48,830 bases of DNA from Polyangiaceae bacterium (GTDB taxonomy: Bacteria > Myxococcota_A > Polyangia > Polyangiales > Polyangiaceae): positions 1 through 48,830 of the forward strand of contig WQZB01000036.1 in assembly GCA_009780955.1 (NCBI GenBank), read 5' to 3'. A model generated the notes under the pieces. That model was not told where the DNA came from and ran no database searches. It saw nothing but the letters and a program-made list of their open reading frames with translations. Below are positions 26,525 through 34,533 of the stretch, piece after piece. The position numbers were made by a program, and so were the translations under genes. How positions within the stretch are numbered: position 1 is the first letter of the stretch; each line of letters begins with the position of its first letter.

Positions 26525-28141
26525 TCATCTGCTTTCTGCGAGCAGGCAGCCAGGGTTGAGGATCCCGATTGGGTCAAGTTCGTGTTTCGCAGTCAAAAGG
26601 ACTTTTTCGAAAAGAGGAGGACGTTCCTTTTCCCAAGTTGCACGATGCACGCGTCCGACTGCGTGATGATGCGTGGTGGTTCCGCCGTGCGTGATGATGG
26701 CGTCGCTTGCGGCAGCCTTCACCGCGGCCCACGCTTCGAGCTCGGTGCCCGGCTTGGCCCTTGCCACAAAGGTATAATAAGGAGCTGGCCCGTCCGGGTA
26801 GACATGCGTGAAGCGGCACGTGACAAACCCACCGCCAAGCTCCTTGTGCAGCACGTCCGAAACGGATTTGACAATGGCTTCATGCATCGCCCGGAAGCGA
26901 TCCCATGTGCATGCGGTCTCGAAGGTGTCGCACATGATTCCCATGCTTACCAGCGCGCTGCCCAAGTACGGCGCATCGAAGAAAGCTTGCTTCCACGCGC
27001 TGGCTGACGCAGCCGAGTGCTCGATCGCAGCGGTGTCGCCGTCGCTCGTATATTTCGGCTCGTCGATGCAGCAGCCGCCAAGATCGGTTGCGATCGCAAG
27101 CGCGCGCGCCATTGGCCATTGCACGGGGTGATCGGCCGACTCGAACCCAAGCAGAAGAACCACCCTGCCCTGATCATCGACCTGATGAAGCATGGCTTCG
27201 CCGGCGTCGAGCAAACGGCAGTTGACCGGATAAAGGCCCGATTGCGCGAGCAAGCGCGCTACCTCCACGCCGCGCTCAAAGATGTCGAAATGCACGCTCG
27301 CCGACGCACGCCACCGCGGCTTGGGTTGCACACGAATCCACGCCTCGGTGATGATGCCAAAGGCACCTTCAGACCCGAGCACGAAGCGCTCGGGGCTCGG
27401 CCCCGCGCCCGATGCAGGCACCGGGCGCGTTTCGAAAACGCCCGCGGGCGTCACCATTTTTACCGATTCAACGAAATCGTCGATGTGTGTGTAAACGGTC
27501 GCATAGTGGCCGCCTGCGCGCGTGGCAATCCACCCGCCAAGTGTGGAAAACTCAAAACTTTGTGGGTAATGGCGAAGCGCAAAGCCGTAGCGATCGAGTT
27601 GCTTGGCAATCTCAGGACCTGTCGCGCCCGCTTGAATGAGCGCAGCGCGCGATGTTTCGTCGACCTCGAGCACCTTCGCCATGCGCGAGAGATCGACACA
27701 CGCCACGCCACGAAACCGCCCATGCGCGGCGCATTCAACACCCCCGACAACGCTCGTGCCGCCGCCGAATGGCACGAGCGCAATCGATTCCTTTTCACAA
27801 AAGCGATAAAGTAATACGATTTTCTCTTCGGACGTTGGGTAGAAAACCCAATCGGGCGCTGCCGCGAAATCGCCGTAAAACCCTCTTACAACATCCGGGT
27901 AGCCGCGGCCGTACGTGTGAATCGCGCGCTCGTGTTGGTCGGTTGTGCCCATGGCGCGCAACTCGGGGGTTGGCGCAAAACGCGGCTCGGGTATCTTTGC
28001 CGCTTCGAGTGATGGAAGCGGCAAGATATCGGGCGCTTGCCCGAAGGCGGCAGCAAACCTTCGCGCCATGGCTCGGCGCGTATCATCGCTTGGAAACTTG
28101 TCTTCGTATCCCCACGCCCAATGGCTGCGCATTCGATTCAT
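26525..28141 (-). CDS. FAD-linked oxidase, alkyldihydroxyacetone-phosphate synthase-like
   Basis: The 538-residue flavoprotein resembles ADPS (alkylglycerone-phosphate synthase), which swaps the acyl chain of acyl-DHAP for a fatty alcohol and forms the ether bond of ether lipids. Support: the N-terminal HWAWGYEDKF (ADPS: WxGWGY), the FAD loop PFGGGTSVVGGVE (~124-136), HYPQSFEFSTLGGWIATRAGG, and the histidine triplet in GGTTTHHHAVG (His491-493), which is catalytic in ADPS. Ether lipids are important developmental lipids in myxobacteria. GGAG lies six bases before the ATG. It follows lemA by 13 bases and is probably in the same transcript. D-lactate/glycolate dehydrogenase relatives are the main alternative. 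Confidence 0.85.
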   Translation of the reverse strand: MNRMRSHWAWGYEDKFPSDDTRRAMARRFAAAFGQAPDILPLPSLEAAKIPEPRFAPTPELRAMGTTDQHERAIHTYGRGYPDVVRGFYGDFAAAPDWVFYPTSEEKIVLLYRFCEKESIALVPFGGGTSVVGGVECAAHGRFRGVACVDLSRMAKVLEVDETSRAALIQAGATGPEIAKQLDRYGFALRHYPQSFEFSTLGGWIATRAGGHYATVYTHIDDFVESVKMVTPAGVFETRPVPASGAGPSPERFVLGSEGAFGIITEAWIRVQPKPRWRASASVHFDIFERGVEVARLLAQSGLYPVNCRLLDAGEAMLHQVDDQGRVVLLLGFESADHPVQWPMARALAIATDLGGCCIDEPKYTSDGDTAAIEHSAASASAWKQAFFDAPYLGSALVSMGIMCDTFETACTWDRFRAMHEAIVKSVSDVLHKELGGGFVTCRFTHVYPDGPAPYYTFVARAKPGTELEAWAAVKAAASDAIITHGGTTTHHHAVGRVHRATWEKERPPLFEKVLLTAKHELDPIGILNPGCLLAESR

Positions 28142-28154
28142 AAGAGCGCTCCGG

Positions 28155-28772
28155 TTAGAATGATACTTTCGGCACCGCCTGCGATTCAGCCGACGCTGCG
28201 AAGTACACGCGAGGCTTGAAAGGCTGACCAGTTGCCTTGTTCACGACCGCACCGCCAACTCTCATGAGCTCGGAATTGTAGTTTTTCACAGCTTCGTTGT
28301 ATTGCTGGCGCGAGCGGAGAATTCGATTCTCGGTTCCTTCGAGCTGCTTCATCAAGTCGGTGTACTGACCACTTGCTTGAAGTTTCGGGTAGTTTTCGTT
28401 CGAAACGAGCAACCGCGAGATAGCCGACGGGCTAATTTTGTCTTGCGCTTCCTGGAAAGCCTTCATTTTCTCTGGATCGGTAAAATCGTCGCCGGAAAGC
28501 TTGATGCTCGTTGCCGAGGCGCGCGCGTCGGTAATTTTCTGAAGCGTGGATTGCTCGTAGTTCGCAGCGGCCTTCACCGTGCTAACAAGGTTTGGAATGA
28601 GATCGGCGCGACGCTGAAGATCGGCCTCGAGATCCGACCACTTCTGCTGGCACACCTGATCTTTCTCGACAAGAACGTCGTACTTCTGGCACGCCGGAAC
28701 CGCCAGCACACCGGCGAGCACCAGGAGCATGATCTCGAACACGCGAAGTACGCCAAAAACCTTATCTGTCAT
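28155..28772 (-). CDS. LemA family lipoprotein
   Basis: The 205-residue protein has a signal/membrane segment ending LAVPAC, a lipobox, followed by the helical LemA domain: CQQKWSDLEADLQRRADLIP, LVSTVKAAANYEQSTL and a late ENRILRSRQQYNEAVKNYN. LemA proteins are envelope-associated helical bundles of unknown biochemical role. I used ATG at 28772; a TTG at 28799 is possible. It lies 66 bases after argH and 13 before the ADPS-like gene, all on the same strand. Confidence 0.9.
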   Translation of the reverse strand: MTDKVFGVLRVFEIMLLVLAGVLAVPACQKYDVLVEKDQVCQQKWSDLEADLQRRADLIPNLVSTVKAAANYEQSTLQKITDARASATSIKLSGDDFTDPEKMKAFQEAQDKISPSAISRLLVSNENYPKLQASGQYTDLMKQLEGTENRILRSRQQYNEAVKNYNSELMRVGGAVVNKATGQPFKPRVYFAASAESQAVPKVSF

Positions 28773-28838
28773 GCGCCGCACCGTAAGTAGGATGGGCAAC
28801 TAATGCAAGGGCAGCGCACTCAAGCCCTTGGGCCTGGC

Positions 28839-30299
28839 CTATATCGCGGCGGCCTCGATACGTTTCTTGAGACTCTCGAGCGTCGCGATTTTTTCGGCAT
28901 TGCGCGATAGCTCGCTGGCCTTCTGACGAATGATGGCGACTTGCTCGCGTACGCGCTCGGGTGCAGTGCCGCCAGCGCTTTTCTTTGCAGCCACGGCAAC
29001 GCGTGGGTCGAGCACGGCAAGCACGCCTTGGTCGAAAGCTTCGTGAATGGCCCGTGCTTCGTCGAGTGTGACCTTCACGAGCGGGATCTTCCGCTCGCGC
29101 GCCAAGTGCACGACCTGCCCTGTTGCCTTGTAAGCCTCGCGGAACGGCACGCCTTTACGAACAAGGGCTTCGGCTACGTCGGTGGCCTGAGTCGAGCCGT
29201 CGGACACGGCAGCAACGCATGCTTCTGCGTTGAACGACAAATGCACGATGCCCGCACGCACCGCACGCACCGCACCACGAACGAGCGGCCCGGTGTCGAG
29301 CACCGCCACGCGGTCGTCTTGCAAGTCGCGCGCATAGCCGCTTGGCAATCCCTTCACCAGAGTAAGCATGGACGAGAGGTTGCCCACGCCGCGCGCGGTT
29401 TTGCCGCGAACGAGCTCGAAAACGTCTGGGTTCTTCTTTTGCGGCATCATGCTCGAACCCGCCGCAATGGCATCGCCGATGCGCAAGAATGCAAATTCGC
29501 TCGTTGTGAAATCGACGACGTCGGTGGCAAGCCGCGAGAGCGCAAGAAGCACGCGCGCACCCGCGTACGCCCAGTCGATGGTGAAGTCGCGATCGCCGAT
29601 CGTGTCGAGCGCATTTGCGGTGATGGTTGGAAAGTCGAGAAGGCTTGCCACAACGTTGCGATCGATTGGCAGGCTCGTACCCGAGCACGCGCCCGAGCCA
29701 AGTGGTGACTGGTTCGTGCGATCGATGGCGGAAGCCAGCGCATCGCCTGCGCGAAGCAGCTGCATGGCCCAAGCGCTGACGAGAAACCCGGCCGAAACGG
29801 GTTGCGCGCGCTGACGATGCGTGTACGCCGGCAAAATGATGTCGATACTTTGCTCGGCGCGCGCGGCAAGATCGGCGCACAACCCTGTAACCTCGGAAAG
29901 CGTGCGCGCGGCCTGATCACGCACATGCAGACGCAGAGCAAGTGCAACCTGATCGTTGCGCGAGCGCGCCGTATGCAACCGCTTACCAACGTGGCCAAGA
30001 TCACGCGTGAGACGCGCCTCGATCGCCATGTGGATGTCTTCTTCACCGTCGGGTACGACGAGCGTGCCAGCGGCTGCTTCATCGAACATCGCGAAGAGCG
30101 CGCCGCGTAGCTTTTGCGCGTCGCCTGCTTCGAGCAGCCCCACGTTTTTTAGCATTGTGACGTGCGCCGCACTGCCAAGCAGATCTTCACGAACGAGCAG
30201 CCTGTCGTCGGAGAGCGAAGACGTCCAAGCGAGTAGCTCCGGTACCATTTCGTCACGCCCTGTGGCGTCGGTACGAGCAATGTTGGCAGACTCGGTCAT
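28839..30299 (-). CDS. argH: Argininosuccinate lyase
   Basis: The 486-residue enzyme splits argininosuccinate into arginine and fumarate, the last step of arginine synthesis. It has TARSRNDQVA (110-119), YTHRQRAQPVS (His161, usual catalytic His region) and the fumarase/aspartase signature GSSMMPQKKNPD (281-292). Length is near the usual 460-475, with a slightly longer N-terminus. Its ATG overlaps the TGA of the small membrane-protein gene (ATGA), indicating coupled translation. No other arginine genes are nearby. Confidence 0.95.
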   Translation of the reverse strand: MTESANIARTDATGRDEMVPELLAWTSSLSDDRLLVREDLLGSAAHVTMLKNVGLLEAGDAQKLRGALFAMFDEAAAGTLVVPDGEEDIHMAIEARLTRDLGHVGKRLHTARSRNDQVALALRLHVRDQAARTLSEVTGLCADLAARAEQSIDIILPAYTHRQRAQPVSAGFLVSAWAMQLLRAGDALASAIDRTNQSPLGSGACSGTSLPIDRNVVASLLDFPTITANALDTIGDRDFTIDWAYAGARVLLALSRLATDVVDFTTSEFAFLRIGDAIAAGSSMMPQKKNPDVFELVRGKTARGVGNLSSMLTLVKGLPSGYARDLQDDRVAVLDTGPLVRGAVRAVRAGIVHLSFNAEACVAAVSDGSTQATDVAEALVRKGVPFREAYKATGQVVHLARERKIPLVKVTLDEARAIHEAFDQGVLAVLDPRVAVAAKKSAGGTAPERVREQVAIIRQKASELSRNAEKIATLESLKKRIEAAAI

Positions 30300-30499
30300 G
30301 GACGTGCAGCCGGCCGAGGAGCCGATTGTGGCTGCGATGGCCCATCAGATACCGACGGCGCGCTCAAACCCCAAACAAGGCCCACCACGAGAAACAAAAG
30401 AACGCCAACTGCAGGCAACCACATGGGTGTTCGTGGCTCGGGGAGCGGAGGCGAACGGTGACCATGCGATTCGTGGGACGTGTGCTCCTTCAAATTCAT
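30296..30499 (-). CDS. Small single-pass membrane protein coupled to argH
   Basis: The 67-residue protein has a His/Pro-rich N-terminus (~25 residues), one membrane helix MWLPAVGVLLFLVVGLVW, and a Ser/Pro/Ala-rich C-terminal tail. I do not recognise a family. Its reality is supported by the ATGA overlap with argH and the coherent helix. The frame is open further upstream to 30637, but that part overlaps the divergent HtrA-like gene. No good ribosome site is visible before ATG 30499. Confidence 0.55.
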   Translation of the reverse strand: MNLKEHTSHESHGHRSPPLPEPRTPMWLPAVGVLLFLVVGLVWGLSAPSVSDGPSQPQSAPRPAARP

Positions 30500-30561
30500 T
30501 TTGGAGGCAGTTTTTCCGGCTTCGAGAGCGCCTGTCAAGAGACCTCCCGAAAAGGTCCAAT

Positions 30562-31749
30562 ATGCGGCACAATGAATGCTTGAGTCAACTGCCCATGCTG
30601 TCCACGCTGCCTGTTGTCCGCCTCGCCGCCATGGCAACCTTCGCCGCGCTCACCTCCACAGCAAGTCTGCTACTTGCAGCGCCACCTGCCGCTCGCCCTG
30701 CTCTCCCGCAGTTGCCAGGTGAAGCACCGGTCGATCGCGGCGATCGCAGCGCGGGCAAGGCACGACGCATCCGCGCCGAAAGCAAGCCACAATCGCCCGA
30801 TCCGATCCGACTTGGCATCGTTCAAATCGAGCGAGGTGGCCGCACCATCGCGATCGGCACAGTCCTTTCGAACGACGGACGCGTGCTCACATCGATTTCG
30901 GGTCTTCGAAAAAGCGAGCAAGTCGACATTCGCTATGCGAACGGCACGGTTGTGAAGGCCAAAGTTAGCCACAAAGACGCAGCCTGGGATCTGGCGCTGC
31001 TCGTCCCGCAGACGGGGCAAACGGGCCAACCAGGCAGGTGGACCACGGGCCTCGAGGCGTCCGCGACAGGTCCGCAAGATCTTGAAGCTTTGTCTTTCAC
31101 GCCGAATAGGGGAAATTTTGCCCCCATTCCTGTTGCACTAAAAGGGCTCATCGACGTGCAATCGCGCGATGGCGAGCCATTACGAAGCGTTCTCGAGCTC
31201 GATTGGCAGGGCGCCATCTCCGTGCCTGGTGCTCCGCTCATCGACCCAGACGGCAAGGTGATTGGCATCGCGATCCACGCCTGCGAACATGAGAGCAGCG
31301 CCGACGTTGAGGCTCCGCAGGCTCCGCAAGACGGGCCAGCCACATCGATCGCATGGTCGCAGCAGCCAGGGCAGGTCGATGTGCCATGCGCGCCGGTGAC
31401 CGTGGGCGCCCCTGTTTATGCACTGCGTGGGTTTTTGAGAAAAGCGATTGACACCACCCCAAAGTCGGCCGCGTGGCTTGGCGTTGGCGGAACGTCCACC
31501 GAGTCCGGCAGCGTCCGCGGCGTCCGTGTGGCCAGCATCGCGGCTGGCAGCCCAGCCGAAACCGCGGGCCTTTCCGCCAGCGGCGAGCAAACCGACACCA
31601 TTGTCGCCGTTGACGGCACACCGGTCGATAGCCCCAAGCAGCTTGCCGAAATCATCGCCAAATGCTCCGTGGGCCAACACGTCAAGCTCCTAGTTTTCAC
31701 GGGCGGCAAGTTTCGTGACGTAAACGTGACTCTACGTGCCGCCCCATAA
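30562..31749 (+). CDS. HtrA-like trypsin-fold plus PDZ protein lacking the catalytic residues
   Basis: The 395-residue protein has an N-terminal hydrophobic signal (~12-40), a trypsin-like fold (~80-240) and a PDZ domain (~300-392: AAWLGVGG, VASIAAGSPAETAGL, DTIVAVDGTPVDSPKQL). Compared with HtrA/DegP, the His region LTNNHVV is LTSISGL, and GNSGGPL is SVPGAPL (Pro222 at the Ser position); only the Asp region AAWDLALL (Asp143) remains. It should not cleave protein and may be a chaperone, adaptor or decoy in the periplasm. AAAGG lies before ATG 30562; ATG 30595 is an alternative. It is divergent from the small membrane gene. Confidence 0.82.
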   Translation: MRHNECLSQLPMLSTLPVVRLAAMATFAALTSTASLLLAAPPAARPALPQLPGEAPVDRGDRSAGKARRIRAESKPQSPDPIRLGIVQIERGGRTIAIGTVLSNDGRVLTSISGLRKSEQVDIRYANGTVVKAKVSHKDAAWDLALLVPQTGQTGQPGRWTTGLEASATGPQDLEALSFTPNRGNFAPIPVALKGLIDVQSRDGEPLRSVLELDWQGAISVPGAPLIDPDGKVIGIAIHACEHESSADVEAPQAPQDGPATSIAWSQQPGQVDVPCAPVTVGAPVYALRGFLRKAIDTTPKSAAWLGVGGTSTESGSVRGVRVASIAAGSPAETAGLSASGEQTDTIVAVDGTPVDSPKQLAEIIAKCSVGQHVKLLVFTGGKFRDVNVTLRAAP

Positions 31750-31857
31750 GGAGGAGCCCGCGTAAGCGTAGTTTTCTCTACGTGCGCAGGCACCGCAGCG
31801 GCCAACGAAGGGATCGGCCAAAATCGCCTCAAGGTGCACGCGGTCGAATGAAGTCGG

Positions 31858-31887
31858 TTGACAGGAGCCAGGCCGCACTGGAACGAT
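31858..31887 (+). promoter_or_regulatory. Possible promoter of the PP2C gene
   Basis: TTGACA at 31858-31863 is followed 18 bases later by AACGAT (31882-31887), nine bases before the GTG start. The -35 is a perfect sigma-70 hexamer; the -10 match is poor (3 of 6). The same TTGACA-N18-AACGAT layout is found at 287-316. Confidence 0.35.
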
Positions 31888-31895
31888 AAACTTTC

Positions 31896-32672
31896 GTGGG
31901 ACTTCGCATCGAGGTTGCTGGCGAAACCAACGTCGGCATGAAGCGTACGCACAACGAAGACAATTTCTCGATCATCGAGGACAGCGGCCTTTACGTGGTC
32001 GCTGACGGCATGGGCGGGCATGCGTCGGGGGAGGTTGCCAGCAAAATGGCCGTCGACTCCCTCAAAGAGTTTTTTGCCTCGACGGCGCACGATCCCGAGC
32101 GCACATGGCCGTACAAAATGGATCGCGCGAAAGGCTATGAAGAAAACCGGCTCATCACCGGCATCAAGCTCGCGAACCTTCGCATCTACGAAGCAGCACA
32201 ACGCGAAGCTACCAAGCGCGGAATGGGCACCACCATCGTGGTGCTCTTCGCCGTGGAAGAAGGCGTTTACCTCGCCCACGTCGGCGATTCGCGCAGCTAC
32301 CGTGTGCGCGACGGGAAAATCGAGCAGCTTACGGAGGACCACTCGCTGCTCAACGATTACATCAAAATGAAGCGCCTCACGCCCGAAGAAATCGCAAATT
32401 TCCCTCACAAAAACGTGATCGTGCGGGCGCTTGGAATGAAAGACACCGTGAAGGTCGACACGCGCTTCGAGTCACCGCGTGAAAACGACATTTTTGTGTT
32501 GTGCTCGGACGGCTTGTCTGGGCCCGTGGAAGATCACGAAATTCTCGAGATTGTGACAGAGTATGAAGACTTGAGCATGGCCACCTCGAGGCTTATCAAA
32601 CGCGCCAATGAAAACGGCGGCCCCGACAACATTACGGCGGTACTAGCTCGGTGGGTCAAAGACAACGAGTAG
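31896..32672 (+). CDS. PP2C-family Ser/Thr protein phosphatase
   Basis: The 258-residue phosphatase has the metal-dependent PP2C motifs in order: HNEDNF (Asp22), VVADGMGGHASGE (Asp37, Gly38), GMGTT, AHVGDSR, CSDGLSG (Asp205) and GGPDNITAV (Asp244). All metal ligands are present. It would remove phosphate from Ser/Thr in the cytoplasm and is a plausible partner of Hanks kinases such as the one at 14861. The start is GTG. The stop codon TAG is part of a GTAGGGGC repeat boundary, so the exact C-terminus may have been set by that repeat. Confidence 0.94.
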   Translation: MGLRIEVAGETNVGMKRTHNEDNFSIIEDSGLYVVADGMGGHASGEVASKMAVDSLKEFFASTAHDPERTWPYKMDRAKGYEENRLITGIKLANLRIYEAAQREATKRGMGTTIVVLFAVEEGVYLAHVGDSRSYRVRDGKIEQLTEDHSLLNDYIKMKRLTPEEIANFPHKNVIVRALGMKDTVKVDTRFESPRENDIFVLCSDGLSGPVEDHEILEIVTEYEDLSMATSRLIKRANENGGPDNITAVLARWVKDNE

Positions 32673-32876
32673 GGGCGGCCTCGTGCCTGCTCTGCGTTGG
32701 GCACCCACAAGGGGTGCCCCTACGAATATGCGTTTTGGCAGTTGCGGTGCGGCGCGCGGTGGGGGCGTATGGCCATACGCCCCTACGATGCATTTGTTGG
32801 TTGTAGGGGCGCGATTCATCGCGCCCTCGTCCGGATCCGCCAGCGGTCGGGCGCCATGAATGGCGCCCCTACGACG
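32669..32876. repeat. GTAGGGGC-family palindromic repeat cluster, locus 2
   Basis: Four palindromes fill the gap between the PP2C and OmpA genes: 32699-32719 (arms of 8), 32762-32783 (perfect 22-bp palindrome), 32807-32826 (arms of 9) and 32849-32868 (arms of 9). Each is bordered by CCCCTAC or GTAGGGG. The palindrome cores differ in sequence but keep pairing. The first GTAGGGGC (32669-32676) contains the PP2C TAG stop. Translation artefacts of such repeats are often annotated as short proteins; there is no real gene here. Confidence 0.9.
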
Positions 32877-32880
32877 CGGT

Positions 32881-34506
32881 CTAACGTGTAGCTGCGGGCA
32901 GTTCGGGGGAGACAGCGTCTTGTTCGACAATGACGAACTGGATGCGGCGGTTCTTCGCGCGGTTCGCTCGGGTCACATTGGGCACGATGGGCTTGTCTTG
33001 GCCAAAGCCGCGTGGAGTCATGCGCTCGGGTGAAACGCCATGCGCGGTGAGCCACGCAATCACGGCGCTGGCACGGTCTGCGCTGAGAATTTTGGCGTGA
33101 TCAGGCGCTTCCGTGTTGTCGGTGTGGCCTTGCACTTCCACTTTGCGAATGCGCGGATTATTGATCAAAACATCGGAAATTTCGGTAAGAATGTCACTTG
33201 ACTCAGGCAAAAAGGCGGCCTTGTCAGGTTCGAATTGAATCGGCTTTTTGATAAGGATTTCGCTTGGGCCAAGAGTAACGTTGGCGTGCTCGGGGCGCTT
33301 TTTGAGAAGAAGACCAATCGAATTGATTTGATTTGGACCTTCATTCGCCTGCTCGACAACAGGACACACCACGGGTTTTTCGACCACGCGCTCGATGATG
33401 GTCGGCGGACGGTCCTTCGTGTCGAAGGCCCAGCCCACACCGAGGTAGAGCATCCACGGTGGCGTGGGCCGCACCTCTTCGATGAACCTGTGAACGCCGG
33501 TGATACCAATGTCGATTGCGGCGGTCAGGCTGAACCCGCTCTTGTACGGGAAAGCGCGCACACCGACCGTAAGGCTGCTTGGCAAGATCGCTTCGTAAGC
33601 AAGGCACCCGTCACCACTCGGGTTGTTCGTCCGGCATCGGTAGTTCTGGCGGTTTACCGGAATCATGATGTTGTATTCTGCAAATGGTGAAACTTTTTGT
33701 TCTGCCGCAAAGACTTCACCGCCAACGCCGAGGTCGACGTGATCCACGCGGTTGATGCCGAGGCCCCAGCGCTCGACCCGCGTGATCGGCGCGGCACGCG
33801 CGCTTTCGGTTGACGCAACGGCTCTACCCGTGTTGTCAAAGACGTATTGCGCGTTGACGCTGAAGCGGAGCGGAGCGGCGCGCGCGGCGACGCGAAGATC
33901 GGCGGTGCCTATGGCGCGTAACCTTGCGCTTGCGCTCGTGCCCGCGCCATCGGGACCGACGGATCCCGCTGCGTCGACGAGCCAGAGATCGGCAGCACCA
34001 CCCACGAAAAAAACTTTGTTGAGCGGTGCATGCACTTTTGCGCCAAGCGTCGTGTCACCGAGAACTTGCAAGAGCGTTGGACGACTTGCAGAACTGGAAT
34101 TCGAATGCACGCTCGTTGACAAATAGGGCTCGAGCCAATTCGTTACATCGACACTCAAAATTAGATTGCCGCCGATATAATGGTTCTTGTCATGAGTCAG
34201 CGTGGCGCCGGCAGCAGCGGGATCTTGGCAGGGATACCGGTGCGAGCAGAGAAAGCCTGCCGACATGTCCTGCGCGACAAAGCCAATACGAAACTGTCCC
34301 GCGCTGCCACCTTGTGCGTGCTGAATGTGTAGAAGGCCAACGCCACCGGTGAGCGTGGAGATTTCGCTGCGCTGCTGATCGCGCGTGGCCCACTCTGCCG
34401 CCACATCGTCGGGCGAAGCCGTGTCTCTAGCCTGCGCGTGCACTGGGTTCACGGCAAGCAAAGCAACTACGACAAGCAAGGCACCAAGGAAGCCTGCTTT
34501 CTTCAT
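32881..34506 (-). CDS. OmpA-family outer-membrane protein
   Basis: The 541-residue protein begins with a Sec signal (MKKAGFLGALLVVVALLAVN, cleavage near VHA-QA). Residues ~40-385 alternate in the manner of a beta-barrel, with Cys pairs in loops (LCSHRYPCQ, YRCRTNN...GCLAY). The C-terminal domain (~425-530) is the OmpA peptidoglycan-binding fold: IQFEPDKAAFLPES, VEVQGHTDNTEAPDH, LSADRASAVIAWL and NRAKNRRIQFVI. It links outer membrane and peptidoglycan. The start ATG 34506 follows the TATAAT-like box by 12 bases, implying a short leader. It is divergent from the ABC ATPase. Confidence 0.92.
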   Translation of the reverse strand: MKKAGFLGALLVVVALLAVNPVHAQARDTASPDDVAAEWATRDQQRSEISTLTGGVGLLHIQHAQGGSAGQFRIGFVAQDMSAGFLCSHRYPCQDPAAAGATLTHDKNHYIGGNLILSVDVTNWLEPYLSTSVHSNSSSASRPTLLQVLGDTTLGAKVHAPLNKVFFVGGAADLWLVDAAGSVGPDGAGTSASARLRAIGTADLRVAARAAPLRFSVNAQYVFDNTGRAVASTESARAAPITRVERWGLGINRVDHVDLGVGGEVFAAEQKVSPFAEYNIMIPVNRQNYRCRTNNPSGDGCLAYEAILPSSLTVGVRAFPYKSGFSLTAAIDIGITGVHRFIEEVRPTPPWMLYLGVGWAFDTKDRPPTIIERVVEKPVVCPVVEQANEGPNQINSIGLLLKKRPEHANVTLGPSEILIKKPIQFEPDKAAFLPESSDILTEISDVLINNPRIRKVEVQGHTDNTEAPDHAKILSADRASAVIAWLTAHGVSPERMTPRGFGQDKPIVPNVTRANRAKNRRIQFVIVEQDAVSPELPAATR

Positions 34507-34518
34507 GGCAATTGCCAC

Positions 34519-34524
34519 ATTATA
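34519..34524 (-). promoter_or_regulatory. Possible -10 box of the OmpA-family gene
   Basis: On the minus strand this reads TATAAT exactly, 12 bases before the ATG at 34506, which would place the transcript start about six bases before the codon. No good -35 is present at normal spacing. It also lies within the promoter/leader of the divergent ABC ATPase gene. Confidence 0.4.
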
Positions 34525-34533
34525 CGGAGATCG

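Noticed and set aside
29956..30561. N-terminal extension of the HtrA-like protein
   Set aside because: It overlaps argH on the opposite strand; AAAGG and the signal peptide support the start at 30562.
32643..32930. Short open frames in both directions encoding GTHKGCPY- and VGAPLVGA-type peptides
   Set aside because: They are translations of the palindromic GTAGGGGC repeats; no ribosome site or independent support.
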